Source of the DNA: Xanthomonas vesicatoria ATCC 35937
GTDB taxonomy: Bacteria; Pseudomonadota; Gammaproteobacteria; Xanthomonadales; Xanthomonadaceae
Length of the DNA: 64,000 bases
Assembly (NCBI RefSeq): GCF_001908725.1
Contig: NZ_CP018725.1
Span: 4,216,001-4,280,000 of the forward strand
Reading direction: 5' to 3'
The position numbers and the translations under genes were made by a program. A model generated the notes under the pieces. That model ran no database searches. It had not been told where the DNA came from and saw only the letters and a program-made list of their open reading frames with translations. Within the stretch, counting starts at the first letter, position 1. The number at the start of each line of letters is the position of its first letter. Below are positions 29,034 through 37,756 of this stretch, in pieces.

Positions 29034-29768
29034 ATGCGTCAGATCATTCTTGATACAGAAACCACCGGCCTGGAATGGCGCAAGGGCAACCGCGTCGTGG
29101 AAATCGGTGCAGTGGAACTACTGGAGCGGCGCCCGAGCGGCAACAATTTTCATCGCTATTTGAAGCCTGATTGCGACTTCGAGCCGGGTGCGCAGGAAGT
29201 CACCGGGTTGACCCTGGAATTTCTGGCCGACAAGCCATTATTCGGCGATGTGGTGGAGGAATTCCTCGCCTATATCGACGGCGCGGAATTGATCATCCAC
29301 AACGCGGCGTTCGATCTGGGTTTTCTGGACAACGAGTTGTCGCTGCTGGGCGATGGCTACGGCCGCATCATCGACCGCGCCACCGTGGTCGATACCTTGA
29401 TGATGGCGCGCGAGCGTTACCCGGGGCAGCGCAATTCGTTGGATGCCTTGTGCAAACGCCTGGGCGTGGACAACGCGCATCGCCAGTTGCACGGCGCCTT
29501 GCTCGATGCGCAGATCCTGGCCGATGTGTACATCGCGCTGACCTCGGGTCAGGAAGAAATTGGCTTTGCCAGCGCCGATGCCGGCCAGAACAGCAATGAA
29601 AGCAGCGGCATGATCGCGTTCGACCCCGCGTTGCTGCTGCCACGACCACGCGTCGTGGTAACTGCCTCGGAATCGCAGGCGCACGAGGCGCGGTTGGCGC
29701 AGTTGCGCAAGAAAGCCGGCCGCGCGCTGTGGGACGCGCCTGTCGAAGAGAGCGCTATTGCCGGTTAG
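29034..29768 (+). CDS. dnaQ: DNA polymerase III epsilon subunit (proofreading)
   Basis: A 244-residue 3'-5' exonuclease of the replicative polymerase. Exo I is ILDTETTGLEW, Exo II is HNAAFDLGFLDNEL and Exo III is HGALLDAQILADVY, giving the full DEDDh set. The C-terminal 60 residues are the less conserved segment that contacts the alpha subunit. It is cotranscribed with rnhA. Confidence 0.97.
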   Translation: MRQIILDTETTGLEWRKGNRVVEIGAVELLERRPSGNNFHRYLKPDCDFEPGAQEVTGLTLEFLADKPLFGDVVEEFLAYIDGAELIIHNAAFDLGFLDNELSLLGDGYGRIIDRATVVDTLMMARERYPGQRNSLDALCKRLGVDNAHRQLHGALLDAQILADVYIALTSGQEEIGFASADAGQNSNESSGMIAFDPALLLPRPRVVVTASESQAHEARLAQLRKKAGRALWDAPVEESAIAG

Positions 29769-29975
29769 GGGCCGTCGACAAGACGACTACGCTCCCCTGC
29801 AGGCGGGCGCGTCTGGTGCCCTGGGTACACTTTGTTCAGAGCGCGCCGTCAACATCCGCCTAGCGATTCTCGCTTGACTGGCAGCTCGCGGCGGCTGCGG
29901 CTCCGGCCCCGAGCCTGCTTGCGGCACATGGCATCGACGGCGTGCCACGCGCAAGGTCGGGGTGTCATCGGGTCG

Positions 29976-30013
29976 CGGCGTGTTCGAAGGCTGACGACTT
30001 TTCGAACACGCCG
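29976..30013. terminator. Hairpin between dnaQ and the phosphatase gene
   Basis: A 13-bp perfect stem (CGGCGTGTTCGAA / TTCGAACACGCCG) with a 12-base loop sits in the convergent gap, 12 bases before the phosphatase stop. It could end transcription in both directions, although no T run of useful length flanks it. Confidence 0.55.
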
Positions 30014-30024
30014 TACGGCCTTGC

Positions 30025-30729
30025 TCAGTAGCTACGCACCAGGATCGCGGTGATGTTGTCCGAGCCACCGCCATCCAACGCCGCGGCGACCAGACATTCC
30101 ACGCATTCCTGAGCGCTGCAATCGGCTTGCGACAGGGTCGCTGCAATTGCCGCGTCGTCCACTTCTTCGGTCAGCCCATCGCTGCACAGCAACAGCTGCA
30201 TGCCGGATTTGAGCTCGCCCTGCATGGTGGCAACGTTGAGGTGCGCCGGATCAGTGACGCCCAGCGCCTGGGTGACCACATTGCGATGCGGGTGCGCGCG
30301 CGCCTGCTCGCTGGTGAGCGAGCCTTGCGCGATCAGTTCCTGCACGTAGCTATGGTCCTGGCTCAGTTGCGCCAGCCGGCCGTCACGCCACAGGTAGGCG
30401 CGGCTGTCGCCAACCCAGGCCACTTCGAAACGCTGGCCGAGCACGCGTGCGGCGACCACGGTGGTGCCCATCGGCAGGGTATCGTTGCAGCGGCGCGAGG
30501 TCTTGATGATTTCTTCGTCTGCGATGCGCACGGCCTGCGCGAGCGGTGTGCCGGCGCGGACTTCGCGCACGATGGTTTCGCGTGCCAGCGCGCTTGCCAC
30601 CTCGCCGCAGGCGTGCCCCCCCATGCCATCGGCCACCAGCCACAGCCCCAGTTCGCTGTCGCCGTAGTAGGTGTCCTCGTTGAGGTCACGGCGCAGGCCG
30701 ACATGGGTGAGGTGTCCGAATTCGAGCAT
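30025..30729 (-). CDS. PP2C-family serine/threonine phosphatase (Stp1/PrpC-like)
   Basis: A 234-residue metal-dependent phosphatase. The metal-binding acidic motifs are seen in order: RDLNEDTYY, LVADGMGGHACGE, GTTVVAARV, VGDSRAYLW, SDGLTEEVDD and GGSDNITAILV. The start at 30729 (MLEFGHLT) is chosen over 30852 because the family begins there. Such enzymes reverse Hanks-type kinase phosphorylation and often act with type VI secretion or cell-envelope regulation; no kinase gene is nearby here. Confidence 0.92.
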   Translation of the reverse strand: MLEFGHLTHVGLRRDLNEDTYYGDSELGLWLVADGMGGHACGEVASALARETIVREVRAGTPLAQAVRIADEEIIKTSRRCNDTLPMGTTVVAARVLGQRFEVAWVGDSRAYLWRDGRLAQLSQDHSYVQELIAQGSLTSEQARAHPHRNVVTQALGVTDPAHLNVATMQGELKSGMQLLLCSDGLTEEVDDAAIAATLSQADCSAQECVECLVAAALDGGGSDNITAILVRSY

Positions 30730-30925
30730 GGGGCCGGGTCGCCAGGGAGAAGATGCATGCCCATCATCGCGGCCCGACCGGTCAGCGGCAACAGCGCGCT
30801 CGCGCCAGTCGCAGTGCCGGTTCACGCCGGGACGACTGCCGGCCCATGCCACGCTGGCTCAGGCCGCTTGTGGCTTGGCGCGTGTGCCCGTATGATGCAC
30901 GGCCCCAGGACACTGGGGACCATCT

Positions 30926-31016
30926 GGAGAGGTGGCAGAGCGGTTGAATGTACCTGACTCGAAATCAGGCAGGCGTTTATAGCGCCTCGGGGGTTCGAAT
31001 CCCCCCCTCTCCGCCA
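30926..31016 (+). tRNA. tRNA-Ser(CGA)
   Basis: A 91-base class II tRNA with acceptor GGAGAGG/CCTCTCC, anticodon loop ACTCGAAA with CGA, a long variable arm (GGCGTTTATAGCGCC), T arm GGTTCGAATCC and encoded CCA. Confidence 0.96.
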
Positions 31017-31026
31017 GATTCGCATC

Positions 31027-31050
31027 AGCCCCCGCAAGGGGGCTTTTGTT
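31027..31050 (+). terminator. Rho-independent terminator after tRNA-Ser
   Basis: A 7-bp stem AGCCCCC/GGGGGCT with a GCAA loop and a following T run lies ten bases after the tRNA end. Confidence 0.85.
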
Positions 31051-31115
31051 TATGTGTCGCAGCCGGCCGTGGCCGCGATCACTACAATCCGCTCGATCCC
31101 CGTTGGAGGCCTGTC

Positions 31116-31520
31116 ATGTCCGAGATCCTGGTGCCCGTGTCTTTTGGTGAGCTGCTCGACAAGATCGCGATCCTGCAGATCAAGTCCGAGCGCATGAGCG
31201 ACCCCGCCAAGCTGGCCAATGTACGCAATGAGTTATCCGCCCTGGAAACCAGCTGGATGGCGCATCCGGCTGCCGGTCACGACATCGTGCGTTTGCGCGC
31301 CGAGCTCAAGGCCGTCAACGAGCGGCTGTGGGTGATCGAAGATGACATCCGGCTCAAGGAACAGGCGCAGAGCTTCGACGACGAGTTTGTACAGCTGGCA
31401 CGCAGCGTCTACATCGAAAACGACGAGCGCGCGCGAATCAAGAAGGAAATCAACCTGGCGCTGGGTTCTTCGTACGTGGAAGAGAAGTCCTACCAGGACT
31501 ATCGCGCCACCGGCGGCTGA
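31116..31520 (+). CDS. DUF6165 family protein
   Basis: A 134-residue conserved protein beginning MSEILVPVSFGELLDKIAILQIK. It is almost entirely helical with alternating charges, giving a likely coiled-coil. This family is found near LPS/polysaccharide genes in Xanthomonadaceae and other proteobacteria, and here it precedes a GT9 gene on the opposite strand. Function is unknown. The start at 31116 follows a GGAGG site. Confidence 0.8.
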   Translation: MSEILVPVSFGELLDKIAILQIKSERMSDPAKLANVRNELSALETSWMAHPAAGHDIVRLRAELKAVNERLWVIEDDIRLKEQAQSFDDEFVQLARSVYIENDERARIKKEINLALGSSYVEEKSYQDYRATGG

Positions 31521-31728
31521 GCGGATTGATAAGCCGGTTGCGCCGCTATGGGCCGGCGCTCTGATACGCCGGGCCGTCTGTTATCGCGATAGACGGCCTA
31601 TGCGATATGGGTGATCTCGGCCTGAAGGCCAGCTGCCAAGTAACTTCCGGCGCGGATGAAAAACGGCGTGGCGTTTCTTCCGTCGGCCCCGACTTGACGA
31701 TCGGCTGGGCGGGATCGTTCGGCGGAAC

Positions 31729-32778
31729 TTAGCCGGAATGATCCGCCCGATAGCGCTCAAATGCAGCAATTGCGTCGTCGACGGTAATCAGCGACATCAC
31801 ATCGTCGAACTCGATCTTGGTGCCCCAACTGAGTTGATCGGCGGGCTTGTGCAGAAACTTGCGCGCGGCTGCGTCGTAACGGTCCACGCAATAGCGCATG
31901 TCCGAATACGGGCCGCTACGTCGCGGATTGCTGGCCGCATGCAACCCCAGCACCTTGCTACCCATCGCATTGGCGATATGCATCGGGCCCGAATCCGGGG
32001 TGACTACCAGATTGGCACGCGCGAGCAGTGCGGGGAGCTGCTTGAGTGTGTCCTTGCCGACCAGATCCAGCACCGGCGCTTGCGTATTCGCGACGATGGC
32101 ATCGGCGGTACTGCGCTCCAGTTCGCTGCGGCCGCCGCATAGCACCACGCGCCAGCCCTGTGCCGCTGCATGGTCGGCAAGCGCGGCGTGGCTGTCCGGA
32201 TACCAGTTGCGCCGCACGTGACTGGAGCAGGGCGAGATCATCAGCACCGGGCGGCCATCGTCGTCCCACTGCGCCCGCGCCCAGGCATGCGCGTCCTCGG
32301 GCACCGGCAGGTCCCAGTGCACCTGGGTCTGGCGCAGGCCCAGCGGCTCGGCGAAGCTGCCGATGGCGTCCAGCACATGGATGCCGGGGCGGTCGGCAAT
32401 CCGTTCGTTGACGAACAGGCCGTGCAGATCCTTGGAGCGGCTGCGGTCGTAACCGATACGGCGCCGCGCCGGCACGAATGCCGACAGCACATTGGCGCGC
32501 AACGCCACCTGCATCTGCAGCAAGGCGTCAAAGCGCCCCAGCGGTGCCAGCTGCTGGCGCAGCGCGCGCATGCCGGCCACGCCGCTACGTTTGTCGTAGG
32601 CGTGGAACTGCACGCCGGGCAGGCCGTCGAGCAGCTTCAGGCCGGCCTTGTCGATGATCCAATGCAGTTGCGTCTGCGGGAAACCCGCCTGCAGCGTACG
32701 CACCAGCGGCACCACATGGGTCACGTCGCCCAGGGCGGACAAGCGCAGCAAACACAGCGATGCAGGCGTTACAGCCAT
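31729..32778 (-). CDS. Glycosyltransferase family 9 (heptosyltransferase-like)
   Basis: A 349-residue GT9 enzyme with the N-terminal signature LRLSALGDVTHVVPLVRTL and the C-terminal nucleotide-sugar motif VVTPDSGPMHIANAMGSKVLGL. Members transfer heptose (or related sugars) to the lipid A-Kdo core at the inner face of the inner membrane. It diverges from kdkA with 20 bases between starts, which supports a role in LPS core assembly. The start at 32778 (MAVTPASLC) is chosen because an upstream extension would cover kdkA. Confidence 0.9.
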   Translation of the reverse strand: MAVTPASLCLLRLSALGDVTHVVPLVRTLQAGFPQTQLHWIIDKAGLKLLDGLPGVQFHAYDKRSGVAGMRALRQQLAPLGRFDALLQMQVALRANVLSAFVPARRRIGYDRSRSKDLHGLFVNERIADRPGIHVLDAIGSFAEPLGLRQTQVHWDLPVPEDAHAWARAQWDDDGRPVLMISPCSSHVRRNWYPDSHAALADHAAAQGWRVVLCGGRSELERSTADAIVANTQAPVLDLVGKDTLKQLPALLARANLVVTPDSGPMHIANAMGSKVLGLHAASNPRRSGPYSDMRYCVDRYDAAARKFLHKPADQLSWGTKIEFDDVMSLITVDDAIAAFERYRADHSG

Positions 32779-32798
32779 GGTGTTGTTAGACTCGATAG

Positions 32799-33548
32799 AT
32801 GGTTTCTTTCGACGCCACCGAAGCGCTGACGCCGTACCGCGAGGCCCGCGGCTATGGCGCCATTCTGTTCGACCGCGAACGGCTGCGGCAAGCTGATGCC
32901 GGGCTGTTTTCGCCGCAACGCTGGGGCGACAGGGCGCGGCCGGTCGACGAAGGCGGGCGTGGCGGTGCGTGGTTCGTGGATGCGCCGTTCGGGCGCAGTG
33001 TGTTGCGGCAGTACCTGCGTGGCGGCATGGCCGCACGCGTCAGCCGTGATCAGTATCTGTGGAAAGGTGCCGGACGCACGCGCAGTTTTGCCGAATTCCG
33101 CTTGATGCGCGAACTGATCAAACGCAAGTTGCCGGTACCGCGTCCGTTGGCAGCCTGCTATCTGCGCGAAGGCCTGGGCTATCGGGCGGCGCTGTTGATG
33201 GAGCGGTTGGAAGACGTGCGCTCGCTGGCCGACCATGCACAGGTGGCCGGACGCGGCGCGCCGTGGGAAGCCACCGGGCAGTTGATCGCGCGTTTCCATC
33301 GCGCCGGGCTGGATCACGCCGATCTCAACGCCCACAACATCCTGTTCGATGCCGGTGGACATGGCTGGCTGATCGATTTCGACCGGGGCGTGCTGCGCAT
33401 TCCGGCCACGCGCTGGCGCGAGCGCAATCTCAAGCGGCTGCATCGGTCGCTGCTGAAGCTGCGCGGCAATCGCAGTCGGGAAGAGGTCGACAAGGATTAC
33501 GAGCGACTGCACCGCGCCTACGAGCTGGCCTGGGGCCGGGGCTACTGA
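32799..33548 (+). CDS. kdkA: 3-deoxy-D-manno-octulosonic acid (Kdo) kinase
   Basis: A 249-residue small-molecule kinase that phosphorylates Kdo at position 4 in the LPS inner core. Kinase-like motifs are [12 protein letters not shown] (catalytic loop) and IDFDRG (metal-binding). The N-terminal part has the family pattern [12 protein letters not shown] and [13 protein letters not shown]. Kdo phosphorylation is known in species with one Kdo in the core, including Xanthomonas. Its stop overlaps the next start as TGATG. Confidence 0.93.
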   Translation: MVSFDATEALTPYREARGYGAILFDRERLRQADAGLFSPQRWGDRARPVDEGGRGGAWFVDAPFGRSVLRQYLRGGMAARVSRDQYLWKGAGRTRSFAEFRLMRELIKRKLPVPRPLAACYLREGLGYRAALLMERLEDVRSLADHAQVAGRGAPWEATGQLIARFHRAGLDHADLNAHNILFDAGGHGWLIDFDRGVLRIPATRWRERNLKRLHRSLLKLRGNRSREEVDKDYERLHRAYELAWGRGY

Positions 33549-34297
33549 TGCAGTGGGCATTGCGTGTGCAAGGGGTCGGCAATGCGTCGGCGGTGGCGCT
33601 TGGTTCGCCGATGGCCACGCTCGAGCGCGCTGGCGCGCCGTGGCTGACCATCGATTGCGGCAGCGAGGGGCTCACCGCCTATCAGGCGCATTACGGGCAC
33701 CTGCCGCAGGCGATCTTCATCACCCATGTACATCTGGACCACGTCGGCGGGCTGGAGCGGGTGTTCGTCGACAGCTATTTCTCCGAGCGACGCGGGCGCA
33801 CGCGCCTGTACGTGCCGGCGCCGGTGGTGCCGCTGCTGCAGCGACGCATTGCGGACTACCCGAATGTGCTGGCCGAGGGCGGGGCCAACTTCTGGGATGC
33901 GTTTCAATTGGTGCCGGTTGGCGATGCCTTTTGGCACGACGGGGTGCGGCTGGAGGTGTTCCCGGTGCGCCACCACTGGCCGGAGACGGCCTACGGGCTG
34001 CGCCTGAAAGGGGCGCTGGTGTGGACTGGCGATACCCGGCCGATCCCGGAAATGCTGAAGCGTTATGCGGGCGACAACGAGCTGATCGCCCATGACTGCG
34101 GCGTTCACGGCAACCCGTCGCATACTGGCGTGGATGATCTAGAGCGGGAATACCCGCAGGACCTGTTGAGCCGCATGCTGCTGTACCACTACGCCAGCGA
34201 CGCCGACGGCGACGTGCTGCGTGCACGCGGCCATCGCGTCGCCGTGCCTGGGCAATACCTGACGCTGGCGGACCCGACCGCCGAAGCGGTGCGCTGA
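33548..34297 (+). CDS. MBL-fold metallohydrolase
   Basis: A 249-residue metallo-beta-lactamase-fold protein with THVHLDHVGG as the metal site, VRHHWPETAYGLRL, WTGDTRP and IAHDCG as later ligands. The pattern is closer to the RNase Z/PhnP-like branch than to gloB. It is overlapped at both ends (kdkA stop and moaA start, ATGG/TGATG style), so it is translated with them. Substrate is unknown. Confidence 0.88.
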   Translation: MQWALRVQGVGNASAVALGSPMATLERAGAPWLTIDCGSEGLTAYQAHYGHLPQAIFITHVHLDHVGGLERVFVDSYFSERRGRTRLYVPAPVVPLLQRRIADYPNVLAEGGANFWDAFQLVPVGDAFWHDGVRLEVFPVRHHWPETAYGLRLKGALVWTGDTRPIPEMLKRYAGDNELIAHDCGVHGNPSHTGVDDLEREYPQDLLSRMLLYHYASDADGDVLRARGHRVAVPGQYLTLADPTAEAVR

Positions 34298-35331
34298 TGG
34301 GCGCCTTGTCGCTGCCGACCCTGGCCGGTGCCTCGATGCAGGACCGTTACGGCCGTCCGCTGCGCGATCTGCGCCTGTCGGTCATCGAGGCCTGCAATTT
34401 CCGTTGCGGCTATTGCATGCCGGCCGACCGCGTGCCCGACGATTACGGCTTCGACGCGCAACAGCGCCTGAGCTTCGATCAGCTGGAAACGCTGGTGCGG
34501 GCGTTCGTATCGGTGGGCGTCACCAAGGTGCGCCTCACCGGTGGCGAGCCGCTGCTGCGTCGCGACCTGCCGACCCTGATTACGCGACTCACCGCCATCG
34601 CAGGGATCGAGGATCTGGCGTTGACCACCAATGGCGTCCTGCTCGCGCGCCAGGCCACGGCACTGCGCCAAGCCGGGTTGCGGCGTATCACGGTGAGCAT
34701 GGATGCGCTCGAGCCGGCGCTGTTCAGGCGCATGAGCGGCGACCGTGGCGACATCGCGCAGGTGCTTGCCGGCATTGCTGCCGCCGAGCAAGCCGGCTTC
34801 ACGCGGTTGAAGATCAATTGCGTGGTGCAGCGTGGCGTCAACGAAGATCAGGTGCTGCCGCTGGTGGAGCACTTCCGCGGCACCGGGCACGTGCTGCGCT
34901 TCATCGAATTCATGGATGTGGGCAGCTGCAATGGCTGGACGCCGGACGCGGTAGTGAGTTCTGCGCAGCTGCACGCGCGGATCCATGCGCGCTGGCCGTT
35001 GATGGCGCTGGACGCCAATTACACGGGCGAAGTCGCGCAACGCCATGCGTTTGTCGACGGCGCAGGCGAGGTGGGATTTGTCAGCTCGGTCAGCGTGCCG
35101 TTCTGCGGCGATTGCCAGCGCGCACGCGTGTCGGCCGATGGGCACTTGTACACCTGCCTGTTCGCCAGCCAGGGCCACGATCTCAAGCCAGCCCTGGCCG
35201 ACGGCGAGCAGGGCCTGGCAACGCACTTGCGTCAACGCTGGAGCATCCGCGGTGACCGCTACAGCGAAGTACGTGCATCGGCGGCGCCGCGGCGTGGCAA
35301 GCCGGTCGAGATGTTCCTGATTGGCGGATGA
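34297..35331 (+). CDS. moaA: GTP 3',8-cyclase MoaA
   Basis: A 344-residue radical-SAM enzyme for the first step of molybdenum cofactor synthesis (GTP to 3',8-cyclo-GTP). The N-terminal SAM cluster motif is CNFRCGYC, with RLTGGEPLLR following, and the C-terminal second 4Fe4S cluster motif is PFCGDCQRARVSADGHLYTCLF. The C-terminus ends in the functionally important GG. An early alternative start could begin at MQDRYGRPLRDL. moaC lies 385 bp downstream. Confidence 0.96.
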   Translation: MGALSLPTLAGASMQDRYGRPLRDLRLSVIEACNFRCGYCMPADRVPDDYGFDAQQRLSFDQLETLVRAFVSVGVTKVRLTGGEPLLRRDLPTLITRLTAIAGIEDLALTTNGVLLARQATALRQAGLRRITVSMDALEPALFRRMSGDRGDIAQVLAGIAAAEQAGFTRLKINCVVQRGVNEDQVLPLVEHFRGTGHVLRFIEFMDVGSCNGWTPDAVVSSAQLHARIHARWPLMALDANYTGEVAQRHAFVDGAGEVGFVSSVSVPFCGDCQRARVSADGHLYTCLFASQGHDLKPALADGEQGLATHLRQRWSIRGDRYSEVRASAAPRRGKPVEMFLIGG

Positions 35332-35716
35332 GGGTGCGCTGTTGTAGCGGTTGCACGCGCTAGAACCGCACTCGCTCGATCCACAGATGGGGGACGGCAT
35401 GCGGGTGCTGGCAGTGCTGCTAGAGACGGGATTCCTTGAGTTCGCCGCGTCCGGGCGCTAATCGCGGGATGCGGTTGTCGTCGCACCGCGTGCCACTGCC
35501 GCTGCTGTCGATTGCGTGTCAAATCCCTCGGCGTGCGTGTTGCGGGCGCGCAGCGGCGCGACCGCACGCTCGACCCTCGCGATCGTGTCGAAAGGCAAGC
35601 GTTGCGTAGCTCGTTATGGCGCAGGGACGTCCCGGGATGACGGCGGCTGTTCCATCAAGGCACCCCGTTCACCGAGAATGCCCCATCCTGACCATCTATC
35701 ACTGCGTCGCTTTCCC
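35332..35716. other. Spacer between moaA and moaC
   Basis: A 385 bp stretch with no convincing gene; open frames are continuations of moaC upstream of its start or antisense. It is unusually long for a moa operon and may hold the moaC promoter. Confidence 0.55.
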
Positions 35717-36214
35717 ATGCCTGCCAAGACACGTTCCACGCGCCTGACCCACCTGGATGATGCCGGGCTCCCCACCATGGTGGATGTCTCGGACAAGGCG
35801 GTCACCGCACGCAGCGCCACGGCAACCAGCCAGGTGCGGTTCCCGGTGGCCGTCGCCGCGCAGTTGCGCGCCAATGGCCTGCGCAGCGCCAAGGGTGGCA
35901 TCGTCGAGACCGCGGTGATCGCCGGCACCATGGCCGTCAAACGCACGCACGAGCTGATTCCGTTCTGTCATCCATTGCCGATCGATGCCTGCCGTTTCGA
36001 GATCGACTGGGCGGGCGAACAGGTGCTTGCGATTCACTGCACGGTGCGCTGCGTGCATCGCACCGGCGTGGAGATGGAGGCGCTCACCGGCGCCAGCGTG
36101 GCGGCGCTGACGGTCTACGACATGTGCAAGGCGTTATCGCACGCCATGACGATCGGGCCGACCAAATTGGTGTCCAAGCGCGGCGGCAAGCGCGATATCG
36201 GAGTGGTGCAATGA
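35717..36214 (+). CDS. moaC: Cyclic pyranopterin monophosphate synthase MoaC
   Basis: A 165-residue enzyme that converts 3',8-cyclo-GTP to cyclic pyranopterin monophosphate. Family signatures LTHLDDAG...[23 protein letters not shown] and [23 protein letters not shown] are complete. The start at 35717 matches the family N-terminus ([14 protein letters not shown]); the frame is open further upstream but unconserved. Its stop overlaps the moaD start as in ATGA. Confidence 0.97.
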   Translation: MPAKTRSTRLTHLDDAGLPTMVDVSDKAVTARSATATSQVRFPVAVAAQLRANGLRSAKGGIVETAVIAGTMAVKRTHELIPFCHPLPIDACRFEIDWAGEQVLAIHCTVRCVHRTGVEMEALTGASVAALTVYDMCKALSHAMTIGPTKLVSKRGGKRDIGVVQ

Positions 36215-36456
36215 CTGCAACGGTGACGGTGTTGTATTTCGCCAGTCTGCGCGAAGCGGCCGGGATTGCCGACGAGCGTGTGCAATCCGGCGCGCCGGAT
36301 CTGCGTGGCCTATATGCCGAACTCGATGCGCGGCACAGCCTGCGCTGGACGCCTGCGCAGTTGCGCGTTGCCGTCGATGGCGCGTTCGCGCGCTGGGACG
36401 ATGCGCTGCGCGATGGCAGTGAAGTGGTGTTTATTCCGCCAGTGTCGGGAGGTTGA
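36211..36456 (+). CDS. moaD: Molybdopterin synthase sulfur carrier subunit MoaD
   Basis: An 81-residue ubiquitin-like protein whose C-terminal Gly-Gly (PPVSGG) is adenylated and thiocarboxylated to deliver sulfur to MoaE. The [12 protein letters not shown] start is typical. It overlaps moaC by four bases and is followed directly by moaE, so the three are one operon. Confidence 0.95.
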   Translation: MTATVTVLYFASLREAAGIADERVQSGAPDLRGLYAELDARHSLRWTPAQLRVAVDGAFARWDDALRDGSEVVFIPPVSGG

Positions 36457-36458
36457 AC

Positions 36459-36896
36459 GTGAGCGATGACATCGTGTCCATCTTTGCGCTTTCCGACCTG
36501 CCATTGCCGGTGGAGCAGTTGCGTTCCGGCGCCGCGCACCCGCATGCCGGTGCGTTCGCCAGTTTCGAAGGCTGGGTGCGCAATCACAACGAAGGCCGTG
36601 GAGTTGCCGGATTGCGCTATGAAGCCTACGCCGCGTTGGCTCAGGCCGAAGGGCAGCGCGTGCTCGACGAAGCGATGGGCCGGTTTGCCATCGTGCACGC
36701 GCACTGCGTGCATCGGGTGGGCGAGCTGAAAATCGGTGACATGGCGGTCTGGGTGGGGGTCAGTGCGGCGCATCGTGGCGCGGCGTTCGACGCGTGCCGC
36801 TACATCATCGACGAGGTCAAGGCGCGCGTGCCGATCTGGAAGCACGAGCATTACCTGGAAGGCGACGCGGGTTGGTTACATCCTGACTCGCCGTGA
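36459..36896 (+). CDS. moaE: Molybdopterin synthase catalytic subunit MoaE
   Basis: A 145-residue subunit that inserts two sulfurs into cyclic pyranopterin monophosphate. Signatures include GAFASFEGWVRNHNEGR, LRYEAYAALA, HRVGELKIGD and the active-site region VPIWKHEHY. The start is GTG at 36459, two bases after moaD; a TTG six bases earlier is the only in-frame alternative. Confidence 0.95.
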   Translation: MSDDIVSIFALSDLPLPVEQLRSGAAHPHAGAFASFEGWVRNHNEGRGVAGLRYEAYAALAQAEGQRVLDEAMGRFAIVHAHCVHRVGELKIGDMAVWVGVSAAHRGAAFDACRYIIDEVKARVPIWKHEHYLEGDAGWLHPDSP

Positions 36897-37391
36897 CGTC
36901 CTGGTCGCAATGATGTGTGCAACAGCGCGCCTACAGTGGCGCGCTGCGCTGTAGGTTCGACCGGCCTCATTGCGTGCTATCGAGCGCGTCAGAACTGGGC
37001 CTGCGGTGTGATGGGCGGCCCGGCCACACCGCTGCCGCACGCCGAGACCGCAGATGGCGGCTACCCGGACAGCCGGTACGCGCAGCGCGTGTGATCCATC
37101 AGGTTTCCACAGCTGCGCTGAACCACGCACGGCGCTGGTCTGCGAACGGAGATCGGTCGAAGGGCGGGTAATCCCCTCATCGGTCGACTTCGGCGCCTGC
37201 CTCGATCGACACCCGCCGGGCACACTATCGTCATAGCTTGGATGTCTGAAGCAGCCGCCATGGCCGAGAGCACGATTGGCGAGGCTCCTGGGCGTGGCGC
37301 AGGCGCATCCGTGGTGGAATGTGCTGAGGGCAGGCAAAACGTGCAGGGACATCGACCAGGTCGATCCGGCACGTGCGAAAGCAGTAAGGGT
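36897..37391. other. Intergenic region between moaE and ffs
   Basis: A 495 bp region with no supported protein gene. Positions 37181-37213 match 37403-37435 (part of the 4.5S RNA gene) at 27 of 33 bases, five of the six differences being transitions, which may be a decayed partial copy. Confidence 0.55.
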
Positions 37392-37499
37392 GGTGTCCCC
37401 GCCGGTTGACCTCGGCGCCCGCATCAATCGATACCGTTGCTGCCTTCCGGCCCTGGCGGGATTTTCGATCTAGCGTCGCGAGGGACCGACGGGGCCACC
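37392..37499 (-). ncRNA. ffs: Signal recognition particle RNA (4.5S RNA)
   Basis: Read on the minus strand, the apical SRP domain is present: GCCAGGGCCGGAAGGCAGCA, which contains the GGAAG-type tetraloop and the symmetric loop bound by Ffh. The ends pair over a long distance (GGTGGCCCCGTCGGT near 37499 with ACCGGCGGGGACACC near 37392), giving the single long hairpin of a small-type SRP RNA of about 108 bases. End positions are set by this pairing. It lies beside the island junction. Confidence 0.92.
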
Positions 37500-37567
37500 A
37501 TAAGACGTGGGCCACTGGCATGGCCCTGCGATTTGCGGCATTGGTGTCATTGCGCAAATCATGAAAC

Positions 37568-37582
37568 TGGCGGAGAGAGGGG
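37568..37582 (-). other. Candidate island attachment core (tRNA-Ser 3' end copy)
   Basis: Read on the minus strand the 15 bases CCCCTCTCTCCGCCA equal the 3' terminus of a serine tRNA, including CCA, but no T arm precedes them. It lies 175 bases from the integrase start and about 70 bases from ffs. P4-type integrases commonly use tRNA 3' ends, so this is a candidate attachment repeat; the intact tRNA-Ser would then be at the far end of the island. Confidence 0.5.
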
Positions 37583-37756
37583 CTGCTTGGGGAACACCCA
37601 ACGCGGTCCAGACATCCTCAACTGAAAAGAATTTTAGCACGCAGTTCAGAAGCTTAGCTACTACTGCACGCCAATCAAGTCCAACGACACCCAAGGGCAG
37701 CGAACATAGGATGGCATACTGGATGGCATACCGGAAACAAGAGATCGAGGAAGGGC

